DNA of 36,848 bases from contig DATGUM010000017.1 in NCBI GenBank assembly GCA_035301345.1, forward strand, positions 1 through 36,848, in the 5' to 3' direction. Each line of letters opens with the position of its first letter. Position 1 is the stretch's first letter. The notes under the pieces are model-generated. The model had not been told where the DNA came from, did not search any database, and saw only the letters and a list, made by a program, of their open reading frames with translations. Positions 15,375-23,028 of the stretch are shown here, piece after piece. The stretch is from CALAMD01 sp035301345 (lineage in GTDB: Bacteria; Bacillota; Bacilli; Bacillales; Amphibacillaceae). Position numbers and translations under genes: made by a program.

Positions 15375-18307
15375 AAATAGTGAGTGCTCACGTGTACGGG
15401 TTCGGTCAGTTAGTAGATTATAAAATAACGTTAAAAAATGACGAACTTATCTGTATATATGGTGAGAATGAAGCAGGAAAATCAACAGTATATCAGTTTG
15501 TATTATATGTTCTTTTCGGTTTATCAACACGTGAAAGTAAACGATACGTACCTAAGAAGAATGCTACTTTAGGCGGTATGTTAACAGTAGAAACGAAGGA
15601 AGACGGTTTAATAAATATTGTGAGACAGCAACATATAAAAAATGGTGATGCTATTTGTTATTCACGGACTGGTGAAGAAAAAAGTGATGACTGGTTACGA
15701 CAACAATTAAATGGTTTAACACGTACAACGTTTGAATCAATTTATTCATTCACTGCTGAAGATTTGAAACATGTTCGCTCAATTAAACAAGAAGAATTAA
15801 GTGAATTGTTATTTAGTGTAAGTGTGTCGGGGTCTAAAAATGTTTATGACGTTGAGAAACGATTGATTAATCAAATGGATAAATTGTTTAAGCGTCAAGG
15901 AAGTGTTCCGCTGATTAATAAGCAGTTAAAAGATTTAGAGCAAATGGCGGCGAACGTTGCTAAAAAAGAAACGTATGAAGCGACGTACAAAGAAAAGAAC
16001 GATGCTCTTATGACATTAACGGATACGTTTAAAAATAAAGAAAAACGCCTTGCAGTTGTCGAAACAAAGAAGAATCAGCTTACACGACACCTTCAACTCT
16101 TGCCACGTGTGAACCAGTTTAAACAATTAAACGAACGTCTGTTATCGTATGATCAAGAGATGACGTTTCCAGAAAATGGTGTCGAGCGTTACGAGTTACT
16201 AAAAGAAAAAGTAATTCCTCTACAGAGTAAGCTACAGTTTTATGAAGAGCAACTAAAGTTGGAAGAAGAGCAACGGACGAAAATAGAGAATTCTTTATTA
16301 ACGTCAGAAGAGGAGCAACTTTTAACAACGCTTTTAGACACCTTAAATAAAACACAGCATATTGAGGAGACGCGTGACCGTTTAGCGACGGATTTATTTA
16401 CAGCTGAAACGACTTTGCAAGCAGACCTTGAACAATTACAACTTTCATTAACAATTGAAGATATAAATGATATACATTTACCTTTTCATTTGGCAGAAGA
16501 TTGGCGAAGTCTTATTGATGAATCGACTGATATAAAACGAGAAGAAGAACGTCTTAGCGAAGCGTTACGACTGAAAAAAGATGAGCAGATGCAGACGATC
16601 AATCAATTATATGATCTCGAAGAACAGATGCTACCAGAAGAAGAGAAGGTAGCGCACAAACAATTTTTATCTGACTTTTCTCTGAAACAGGCCGAACAAA
16701 ATTTAAGTGCAAAACAATTCGAACGGTTAGAAAAAAATAATAATAAACAGAAAAAATTAATGCGTAACGTACTGAACGGATTGTTATTTATAAGTGCGAT
16801 TTCAATGAGTTTAGGTTTAATTCTTTCTAATCAAATATTTTATATCGTAGCTATATTATCAATCATTGGCGGGGCTAGCCAATATGTTTGGCAAAAATTC
16901 TCCGAGAAACAATGGAAGGAATTAATGAGTGATTCAAGAGAACCTTTTGATGCATCAATGGAAGAGAAGAGGCAAGTCATTGAATCAGCTTTATTAGAAC
17001 AGGAAGAACGACAAGTTTTATACGCGACACTAGAGAATACACTTGAACAAATTGACATCGCATTAGATGAGTATAATTATTTAATATCAACCATTCAGCA
17101 AAAGAAACAAACATTAAATGATAAAAAAGAAACGTACGAAGACCAATATTCTTTTTTAGAAAACATTAAAATGTCTTATTGGATGGACGTTTATGATATT
17201 TTAAAGGAAAGTTCTCGGAAGTGGCAAAAGGTTTTAAATTTACGAGAAAAACGAACAGAGCTCGTTACGGAATTACATCTGTATGAAGATGAAATTAATG
17301 CTGTTAAGTCTAAGCTTAATCATCTATTAAATGAAACAGACGATGAATCACTTATTCAAACAATCGAGATGATCCAGCGCGAAGAAGATTATAATAAAAA
17401 AGTACAAGTAGATAATCAACAAGTGATTCAATCGTATGAACGTAAGCGAACATTATTATTAAATGAAAAACGCATGTATGAAGCAGACATTAAACAACTG
17501 TTTGATTATGCACGGGTAACTACTGAAGAACAATATTATTCTTGTAGCAATGCATGGAGTAATATGCAAAATGATATTGAGCAGAAGAAGCAAATGGAAA
17601 AAGAGTTAAACGAAATTGATGCAGAGTGGCAAGATTTATTAGTCGAGAGTCTTGACTCACTTAGACGAGAAGAAACATATGAAAAAGCGACTAAAGAGAG
17701 CGAGCAATTAGAACAGGAATTAGAGGAATTGCGTGAGCAGATAGCGAGCTCACAGGCAGAAATAAATCATATTGAACGGGCGAATAATTTCACTCATGAT
17801 AATTACACGTTAGAAATATCTCGCGAACAATTACGTCGCGAAGCACTTAAGTGGTCAGCTTACAAAGTTGCTTATGACACATTAAAAAAGGCTATGTATA
17901 CGTATCAAGAAAATTATTTAACGGGAGTTATTTCTTTAACTGAAAAGTACTTTAGAAAGGTCACTGAAAATAAATACGTTAAAATTATTCCGCCAAAAAA
18001 TAAAAAAGGTTTTCAAGTGAAAAGTAATGAATCTATCGTATATGACGTGCAACAATTATCGAAAGGGACAATCGATTTGTTATATATTTGTTTAAGGTTA
18101 GCCATTGGTGAGCAGATGAGCGATACATTTGCTGTACCGTATTTAATGGATGATACGTTCGTTCATTTTGATAATAAACGTTCAGAAAGAGCGATGCAAT
18201 TGGTGAATGAATTAAGTGACAATAAACAAATAATCCTCTTTTCATGTCATGAAACATTTTTAGACACGATGCCGAATGGACGCGTGATTAAAATGAAAAG
18301 AAATTAA
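15371..18307 (+). CDS. yhaN: SbcC/Rad50-like AAA ATPase YhaN with a central membrane hairpin
   Basis: A 978-residue SMC-like ATPase. Walker A (GENEAGKS, 31-38) stands near the N terminus. The ABC-type signature (QLSKGTIDLLY), Walker B (YLMDDTFVHFD) and the switch histidine (LFSCHE) are in the last 90 residues. Long charged coiled coils fill the rest. In the middle, about residues 467-507, there are two strongly hydrophobic helices separated by a short turn, where Rad50/SbcC would carry a zinc hook; no CxxC is present there. The pair YhaO-YhaN may therefore be a membrane-tethered DNA end-processing complex. The start overlaps yhaO (ATGA). Confidence 0.9.
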   Translation: MKIVSAHVYGFGQLVDYKITLKNDELICIYGENEAGKSTVYQFVLYVLFGLSTRESKRYVPKKNATLGGMLTVETKEDGLINIVRQQHIKNGDAICYSRTGEEKSDDWLRQQLNGLTRTTFESIYSFTAEDLKHVRSIKQEELSELLFSVSVSGSKNVYDVEKRLINQMDKLFKRQGSVPLINKQLKDLEQMAANVAKKETYEATYKEKNDALMTLTDTFKNKEKRLAVVETKKNQLTRHLQLLPRVNQFKQLNERLLSYDQEMTFPENGVERYELLKEKVIPLQSKLQFYEEQLKLEEEQRTKIENSLLTSEEEQLLTTLLDTLNKTQHIEETRDRLATDLFTAETTLQADLEQLQLSLTIEDINDIHLPFHLAEDWRSLIDESTDIKREEERLSEALRLKKDEQMQTINQLYDLEEQMLPEEEKVAHKQFLSDFSLKQAEQNLSAKQFERLEKNNNKQKKLMRNVLNGLLFISAISMSLGLILSNQIFYIVAILSIIGGASQYVWQKFSEKQWKELMSDSREPFDASMEEKRQVIESALLEQEERQVLYATLENTLEQIDIALDEYNYLISTIQQKKQTLNDKKETYEDQYSFLENIKMSYWMDVYDILKESSRKWQKVLNLREKRTELVTELHLYEDEINAVKSKLNHLLNETDDESLIQTIEMIQREEDYNKKVQVDNQQVIQSYERKRTLLLNEKRMYEADIKQLFDYARVTTEEQYYSCSNAWSNMQNDIEQKKQMEKELNEIDAEWQDLLVESLDSLRREETYEKATKESEQLEQELEELREQIASSQAEINHIERANNFTHDNYTLEISREQLRREALKWSAYKVAYDTLKKAMYTYQENYLTGVISLTEKYFRKVTENKYVKIIPPKNKKGFQVKSNESIVYDVQQLSKGTIDLLYICLRLAIGEQMSDTFAVPYLMDDTFVHFDNKRSERAMQLVNELSDNKQIILFSCHETFLDTMPNGRVIKMKRN

Positions 18308-18349
18308 GTGAATCAATCTCTAGCGGGAGATACCGTCAACATACACATA

Positions 18350-18393
18350 AAAGCCAAAGCATTTTTACATGTAGTAAAAGCTTTGGCTTTTTT
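18350..18393 (+). terminator. Terminator after yhaN
   Basis: Perfect 11-bp stem (18350-18360 / 18380-18390), followed by a T run. The same stem motif, AAGCC-AAG / CTTTGGCTT, occurs in the terminator upstream of yhaO. It is also placed to act on the convergent yhaM. Confidence 0.85.
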
Positions 18394-18410
18394 ATTCAGT
18401 CGTCATTTAA

Positions 18411-19391
18411 TTATTTAGTTGTTTTATAGTATAAGCCGAGTGGGCGAATGAGCTTAGGGTCATCAAGCGAGAGGTTATCGTCATTTAGACCATCTATAAC
18501 CATATTTATTCGACTATCTAACATATCGATGAGATGGACAACTTCAGCTTCTAATATTTTCGGTTCAACAGGGCTACCGTATTCTAATTTACCGTGGTGA
18601 GCAGAAGTGATATGCATAAGCTCATAAACGAGGTCGAAATCTTTTCTCTCCCATTGATTGTCATCCATTTTTAATTGTTGTACTTTTCGGTCGATAAACA
18701 TATTTACAATCGTAATATGGCCGAGTAAGTTACCAACTTTTGTATAGTCAGGAGCTAAAGCATCTGTTAATTCAACAACTTTACCGAGATCGTGTAAAGC
18801 AATTGCTGCGTATACGAGATCACGATTTAAATGTGCATATTGACTGCAAATGTGTTTTGCTAGTCTAAGCATTGAGAGAGTGTGATAAAGTAACCCTGAA
18901 CGAAATGAATGGTGAAATGTTTTCGCAGCAGGATGAGTTAAGAAAAGTGATTGATTATCCATGTATAAGTCATGGCAAATGGTACGAATCATATTATTTT
19001 CAATCGCTTCTATATAACTTTCAAACTCTTCTTGCATGGAATCAAGTGATTCAGGAGCACTTGCAATAAAGTCAGTCAAATCAATTTCATCTTCTGTTGT
19101 CGAACGGTAATTTAAAAGAGTCATTTGAGTGTCGCCGCGGTATTCACTAATAGAAGCTTCGACAAAAACAATCTGACCGACTTTAAAAATATTTTGTAAT
19201 TCCGGAATCGTATTATTTTGAAATTGGTTTTCCCATAGTTTACAGTTGACAGACTTTTCTTTTTCACTTAAAAATATTGTAAAGTAAGGTGATCCGTTAC
19301 TAGCAGTAGCATGTTGAACAGACTTCACTAAAGCATAGCCAGAAAATTTTCCGCTAGGTTCATTTATATCTAAAATAGAATGGACAGTCAT
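18411..19391 (-). CDS. yhaM: 3'-to-5' exoribonuclease YhaM
   Basis: A 326-residue protein with an OB-fold nucleic-acid-binding domain (about 15-100) and an HD hydrolase domain (about 155-290). Visible metal-site residues are H170 in LLYHTL and H200-D201 in ALHDLGK, with a further histidine pair in TSAHHGK. YhaM of B. subtilis is a Mn2+-dependent 3'-5' exonuclease that trims RNA ends left by terminators. AAAGGAGA lies 8 nt before the ATG. Here it faces yhaO-yhaN tail to tail and reads in the same direction as prsA, from which a terminator separates it. Confidence 0.93.
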   Translation of the reverse strand: MTVHSILDINEPSGKFSGYALVKSVQHATASNGSPYFTIFLSEKEKSVNCKLWENQFQNNTIPELQNIFKVGQIVFVEASISEYRGDTQMTLLNYRSTTEDEIDLTDFIASAPESLDSMQEEFESYIEAIENNMIRTICHDLYMDNQSLFLTHPAAKTFHHSFRSGLLYHTLSMLRLAKHICSQYAHLNRDLVYAAIALHDLGKVVELTDALAPDYTKVGNLLGHITIVNMFIDRKVQQLKMDDNQWERKDFDLVYELMHITSAHHGKLEYGSPVEPKILEAEVVHLIDMLDSRINMVIDGLNDDNLSLDDPKLIRPLGLYYKTTK

Positions 19392-19460
19392 TTCAGTTCT
19401 CCTTTGTTTGGATGATATGTATTAGATTGAAATTTATCATAAAAACAGTTAAACGACAAA

Positions 19461-19528
19461 CAAAAAAAGAAGTATAAGCTAAGTAAAATAGCAATAATTA
19501 TTGCCTTTTTACTCAAACTTATACTTCT
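19461..19528 (-). terminator. Long hairpin terminator after prsA
   Basis: 11-bp arms 19468-19478 / 19518-19528 enclose a second imperfect dyad (19482-19513). On the minus strand the stem is followed by TTTTTTGTTTG. It lies 6 nt after the prsA stop. Confidence 0.85.
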
Positions 19529-19534
19529 ATCTTT

Positions 19535-20425
19535 TTATTCTTCCATTAAAGGATCCATGTCTTCTTCTGGGAGATCTTCGAATAAATCTTCAAATGCTTC
19601 AATTTTAATATTGATATTTGAATCTTCGATGAGTTTATCAATCTTTTCTTGCGCTTCTTCTTGGCTTACTTTCGTTTGTCTTAACTCGCTAATAATCGTT
19701 TCACGCATGTCTTCTAAATCGCCGATATCTTCTTCAATATCACGACGATCTAAAACTTTTATGACGTGGAAGCCGTGGTCTGATTCAACCGGTTCACTAA
19801 TCGTGTCAATTTCTAGTGTGTATGAAGCATCTTCAAATTCAGGAACCATTTCGCCAACTGAGAAGTAGTCGTACTTACCTTCATTATCCGCTGAGCCTTC
19901 GTCTTGTGAATACTCTTCCGCTAATTCACCGAAGTCTTCTCCGTCTTCAAGCTTTTCAATCACTTCATTTGCTGTATCTTCATCATCAACTAAAATATGT
20001 TGTACTTGAACTTCTGTCGTCATTCGTTCGTATTGCTTTTCGATTTCTTCATCAGATATTTCAATATCTCCATAAGCTGCTTCTTCATATAGCATGCTCG
20101 TTTTTAGCAAATCTCGGAAAGCATCTTCATCAGGAATTCCTTGTTGCATGAGCCACATGTCAAATTGATCACCAATCTGAGATTTTGTTTCTTCTAATCG
20201 TTCGTCAACTTCATCTTCATCAACGTCATAAGATTCTTCAAGAATTTTTATTGTAATCATTTCTTGTAACGTTGATTCTCCAGCTCGATCTAGCATTTCT
20301 TCATAAAGTTCTTCTTTCGTTATATTACCTGAATCTGTTTCAACGACAACTTCATCATTAGAGCTACAAGCGACGATTGTTAGTAGCACGAGAAGCCCGA
20401 TACTTACTTGCATCATTCTTTTCAA
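19535..20425 (-). CDS. prsA: Foldase lipoprotein PrsA (parvulin-type PPIase)
   Basis: A 296-residue exported lipoprotein that folds secreted proteins outside the membrane. The signal peptide MKRMMQVSIGLLVLLTIVAC ends in a lipobox with C20. The central parvulin domain (starting around VQHILVDDEDTA, ending in DHGFHVIKVLDRR) is flanked by helical chaperone regions. The mature protein is extraordinarily rich in Asp and Glu, typical of surface proteins of halophiles or alkaliphiles. The start is assigned to TTG at 20425, 6 nt after GAGGTG; the upstream in-frame ATG (20455) would add ten residues that include the Shine-Dalgarno region and spoil the signal peptide. Confidence 0.94.
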   Translation of the reverse strand: MKRMMQVSIGLLVLLTIVACSSNDEVVVETDSGNITKEELYEEMLDRAGESTLQEMITIKILEESYDVDEDEVDERLEETKSQIGDQFDMWLMQQGIPDEDAFRDLLKTSMLYEEAAYGDIEISDEEIEKQYERMTTEVQVQHILVDDEDTANEVIEKLEDGEDFGELAEEYSQDEGSADNEGKYDYFSVGEMVPEFEDASYTLEIDTISEPVESDHGFHVIKVLDRRDIEEDIGDLEDMRETIISELRQTKVSQEEAQEKIDKLIEDSNINIKIEAFEDLFEDLPEEDMDPLMEE

Positions 20426-20478
20426 TAAAAGCACCTCTATCCATTTATTTTCCATTTAAAAGTATATTTAATTGAGTA

Positions 20479-20507
20479 TTGAGTCATGTTCGGAATTGTT
20501 CTATAAT
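20479..20507 (+). promoter_or_regulatory. Promoter P1 in the prsA-opuA gap
   Basis: TTGAGT (20479-20484), 17-bp spacer, TATAAT (20502-20507). It would start a rightward transcript near 20514 that meets no gene before the terminator-like stem at 20614-20625. Confidence 0.55.
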
Positions 20508-20516
20508 GTTTCCGAA
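20489..20516. promoter_or_regulatory. Operator-like dyad around the P1 -10 box
   Basis: TTCGGAA (20489-20495) and TTCCGAA (20510-20516) are perfect complements. The 14-bp centre holds the TATAAT of P1. The half-site resembles that of the dyad at 20824-20850. Confidence 0.45.
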
Positions 20517-20626
20517 AACAGTCGAACTTAGAAATACACTTTCTTCCCAACTGTACCAAAAATTTAAAGTTTTGAACAGTTAGATGTAAGATTTAGTCCC
20601 ATATTAGTAAGGGGAAAGTGTTTTTA
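20514..20626 (+). ncRNA. Candidate small RNA or attenuated leader upstream of opuA
   Basis: Downstream of P1 the RNA can fold into a three-way junction: outer stem ACACTTTC (20536-20543) / GAAAGTGT (20614-20621), hairpin AACTGT (20549-20554) / ACAGTT (20576-20581), and a short CCC (20598-20600) / GGG (20611-20613) hairpin. Five Ts follow the outer stem at once (20621-20625), as in an intrinsic terminator. No open reading frame of useful size is present. I do not recognise any known riboswitch family. It may be an independent sRNA or a conditional leader of opuA. Confidence 0.35.
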
Positions 20627-20823
20627 TAATTCATATTAAATGTACACGTAGAGAAACAGAGTATTTCGTAGTAAAAATAAGATAAGTGCACGTCTTTGCC
20701 AATAGAGTCATAAGTAAGGTGAAATTAAAGGAAATTACGCTTATATTTACAGGTTGCTTACAAGTGCTTTAAAGCGATATGGTTATTAGGTAACATGAAA
20801 TAGAGTGGGTAATTTAGTGATAA
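20627..20823. other. Non-coding stretch before opuA
   Basis: About 200 bp between the candidate RNA and the opuA proximal dyad. I see no open reading frame with a ribosome-binding site and no strong hairpin. A weak alternative promoter may lie around 20755-20795. Confidence 0.4.
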
Positions 20824-20850
20824 GTTCGTATATATAAGATGCATACGAAC
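20824..20850. promoter_or_regulatory. Operator-like dyad over the opuA proximal promoter
   Basis: GTTCGTAT (20824-20831) and ATACGAAC (20843-20850) are perfect 8-bp arms. The 11-bp centre contains TATAAG (20833-20838), a plausible -10 with no good -35. This suits binding of a MarR/GbsR-type dimer, the kind of protein known to control betaine importers in Bacillus, but no regulator gene is adjacent. Confidence 0.5.
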
Positions 20851-20856
20851 CACATT

Positions 20857-20879
20857 TGAATGAATGGCACTTTCATTCA
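20857..20879 (+). repeat. Second inverted repeat in the opuA leader
   Basis: TGAATGAA (20857-20864) pairs perfectly with TTCATTCA (20872-20879), 7-nt loop. It lies in the untranslated leader about 20 nt before the GAGGTG site, so it may act as an mRNA hairpin or a DNA site. Confidence 0.45.
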
Positions 20880-20908
20880 ATAAAAAGATAAATAAAGAGG
20901 TGAAATGT

Positions 20909-22108
20909 GTGCCATTAATTGAGATAAATAATCTCTCGAAAGTTTTCGGAAGAAATTCAAAGCAAGCTTTGAAATACTTAGATGAGGGATTAACGAAAGA
21001 CGAAATATTAAAGAAGACTGGTAATACAGTAGGGGTTAATCGAGCATCATTTTCTGTTCGTGAAGGCGAAATATTCGTTATTATGGGACTTTCTGGAAGT
21101 GGGAAATCAACACTCATTCGATTAATTAACCGATTAATCGAACCGACAGAAGGAAGTATACTTATTAGTGGTGAAGACTTATCTAAAATGGATAAGAATG
21201 AACTACGCGAAGTACGCCGTAAAAAGTTAAGTATGGTGTTCCAAAGCTTTGCTTTATTCCCACACCGTACCATTCTAGAAAATGCTGAATTTGGTTTAGA
21301 AATTCAAAACATTGATAAAGAAGAACGAAAGAAAAAAGCTAAAGAATCTTTAGAAATGGTCGGTTTAGGAAGTTATTTAAATCAGTACCCTGATCAATTA
21401 TCAGGTGGTATGCAGCAACGGGTAGGATTAGCTCGAGCACTTGCTAACGATCCGGAAGTTCTTCTCATGGACGAAGCGTTTTCAGCATTAGATCCATTGA
21501 TTAGAAAAGGTATGCAAGATGAGTTAATTGAACTGCAAGGGTCTATGCAGAAAACAATTTTATTTATTACTCATGATTTAGACGAAGCTCTTCGTTTAGG
21601 TGATCGTATCGCGCTCATGAAAGACGGAGCGATCGTTCAAGTAGGAACACCAGAAGAAATCCTCGTAAATCCTGCAGATGATTATGTAGAAAAATTCGTT
21701 GAAGATGTTGATCGATCGAAAATTTTAACGGCTCAACATATTATGAAGCGTCCGGAAGTTGTAAACATTCAAAATCACGGACCTCGTGTTGCATTAGATA
21801 AAATGCGAAAAGAAGGACTTTCAGGCGTTTGTGTCATTGACAACCAGAGAAACTTAAAGGGTTACTTGACAGCAGATGCAGCAGCAGATGCTTTACGTCA
21901 AGATGTTAGTAGTTTAGAAGGAATATTAGAAACAGATATTCCGCGTGTGGAAAAAGACACACCGATGAGTGAGATTTTTAATATTATTCATGATTCACCA
22001 ATGCCAGTAACTGTCGTTGAAGACGGTAAGCTCAGAGGAATTATCGTTCGTGGAGCAGTTATTGCCGCACTTTCAGAGGATAGTGAGGTGAACTTAATTG
22101 ATGAATAA
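20909..22108 (+). CDS. opuAA: Glycine betaine ABC transporter, ATP-binding protein OpuAA
   Basis: A 399-residue ATPase of the OpuA/ProV type that powers uptake of glycine betaine for osmoprotection. Walker A is GLSGSGKST, the signature LSGGMQQR, Walker B VLLMDEAFSALDP, and the switch histidine is in FITHD. The tail of about 125 residues carries two CBS domains, the regulatory module that senses ionic strength (OpuA of Lactococcus) or binds nucleotides such as c-di-AMP. The start is GTG at 20909, 6 nt after GAGGTG. The frame is open back to ATG 20864, but that codon lies inside the inverted repeat and has no ribosome-binding site. First gene of opuAA-AB-AC. Confidence 0.95.
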   Translation: MPLIEINNLSKVFGRNSKQALKYLDEGLTKDEILKKTGNTVGVNRASFSVREGEIFVIMGLSGSGKSTLIRLINRLIEPTEGSILISGEDLSKMDKNELREVRRKKLSMVFQSFALFPHRTILENAEFGLEIQNIDKEERKKKAKESLEMVGLGSYLNQYPDQLSGGMQQRVGLARALANDPEVLLMDEAFSALDPLIRKGMQDELIELQGSMQKTILFITHDLDEALRLGDRIALMKDGAIVQVGTPEEILVNPADDYVEKFVEDVDRSKILTAQHIMKRPEVVNIQNHGPRVALDKMRKEGLSGVCVIDNQRNLKGYLTADAAADALRQDVSSLEGILETDIPRVEKDTPMSEIFNIIHDSPMPVTVVEDGKLRGIIVRGAVIAALSEDSEVNLIDE

Positions 22109-22961
22109 TCTCATCTTACAAGCGATTGCAAAAATTCCTATTGCTGAAAGCACGAAAGACTTTACAAAGTGGCTGACAAAAGAATTTTCATTCTTATTTA
22201 ATCCTATTAAGAAATATTTCGGATTATTTATGGATTTTACATCAGAAAACTTGCTACTCGTGCCACCACTTATTATTATATTAGTCGTTGCTATTTTAGC
22301 ATTTTTCATTAGTGGAAAGAAATTTGGCTTAGCTACGTTTACTTTAGTCGGATTATGGTTAATACATAATCAAGGCTACTGGGAAGATTTAATTAATACA
22401 TTTACCCTTGTTCTTATTGCAAGTTTACTTTCGATAATTATCGGGGTACCTATTGGTATTTTAATGTCTAAGAGTCGTATTGCTGAATCAATTATTGAGC
22501 CAATACTAGACTTTATGCAGACGATGCCTGCATTCGTTTACTTGATTCCAGCAGTAGCGTTCTTTGGAATCGGAATGGTACCAGGGGTGTTCGCATCACT
22601 AATTTTCGCAACACCACCAACAGTAAGGTTTACTAACTTAGGTATTAGACAAGTGTCATCAGAACTTGTTGAAGCATCTGAAGCATTTGGTTGTACAGGA
22701 CCACAAAAACTGTTTAAAGTAGAATTACCGATGGCAAAAGCAACGATTATGGCTGGAATTAACCAAACGGTTATGTTAGCATTGTCAATGGTAGTTATCG
22801 CTTCAATGATTGGAGCTCCTGGTCTAGGTAGAGAAGTATTATCTGCATTACAGAGAGCGGAAGTCGGTATAGGATTTGTTGCTGGAATCGGTATCGTTAT
22901 TTTAGCAATTATCATTGACCGATTTACACAATCAGTTAATTCTAACAAGAATCACTCATAA
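22101..22961 (+). CDS. opuAB: Glycine betaine ABC transporter, permease OpuAB
   Basis: A 286-residue inner-membrane permease of the OpuAB/ProW type. The coupling EAA loop is seen in ELVEASEAFGCTGPQKLFKVELPMA, followed by TIMAGINQTVMLALSMVVIASMIG. About seven hydrophobic helices are visible. The start overlaps the end of opuAA by 8 nt; ATG 22101 is chosen over the adjacent TTG 22098, both being within reach of GAGGTGA. Confidence 0.94.
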   Translation: MNNLILQAIAKIPIAESTKDFTKWLTKEFSFLFNPIKKYFGLFMDFTSENLLLVPPLIIILVVAILAFFISGKKFGLATFTLVGLWLIHNQGYWEDLINTFTLVLIASLLSIIIGVPIGILMSKSRIAESIIEPILDFMQTMPAFVYLIPAVAFFGIGMVPGVFASLIFATPPTVRFTNLGIRQVSSELVEASEAFGCTGPQKLFKVELPMAKATIMAGINQTVMLALSMVVIASMIGAPGLGREVLSALQRAEVGIGFVAGIGIVILAIIIDRFTQSVNSNKNHS

Positions 22962-22973
22962 TGATGATAGATC

Positions 22974-22996
22974 CTTTTCATAATGAAAAGTTTCTT
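22974..22996 (+). terminator. Intercistronic hairpin between opuAB and opuAC
   Basis: CTTTTCA (22974-22980) / TGAAAAG (22984-22990) with a 3-nt loop, followed by TTTCTT. It may be a weak attenuator or an mRNA end protector that lets the binding protein be made in a different amount from the membrane subunits. Confidence 0.4.
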
Positions 22997-23028
22997 ATAT
23001 AAAGTATAAAAAAAAGGGGAGTATAACA

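Noticed and set aside
20767..20793. Sigma-B-like promoter before opuA (CTTTAA, 15 bp, AGGTAA)
   Set aside because: The -10 part matches GGGTAT at only four of six positions and the spacer is off; not better than chance in AT-rich DNA.
20758..21273. Minus-strand open frame covering the opuA leader
   Set aside because: It runs antisense through the opuAA Walker A region and the promoter dyads; Ser/Arg-rich composition and no family match.
22538..22948. Minus-strand open frame (136 codons) opposite opuAB
   Set aside because: Shadow of opuAB with no family resemblance and no Shine-Dalgarno site.
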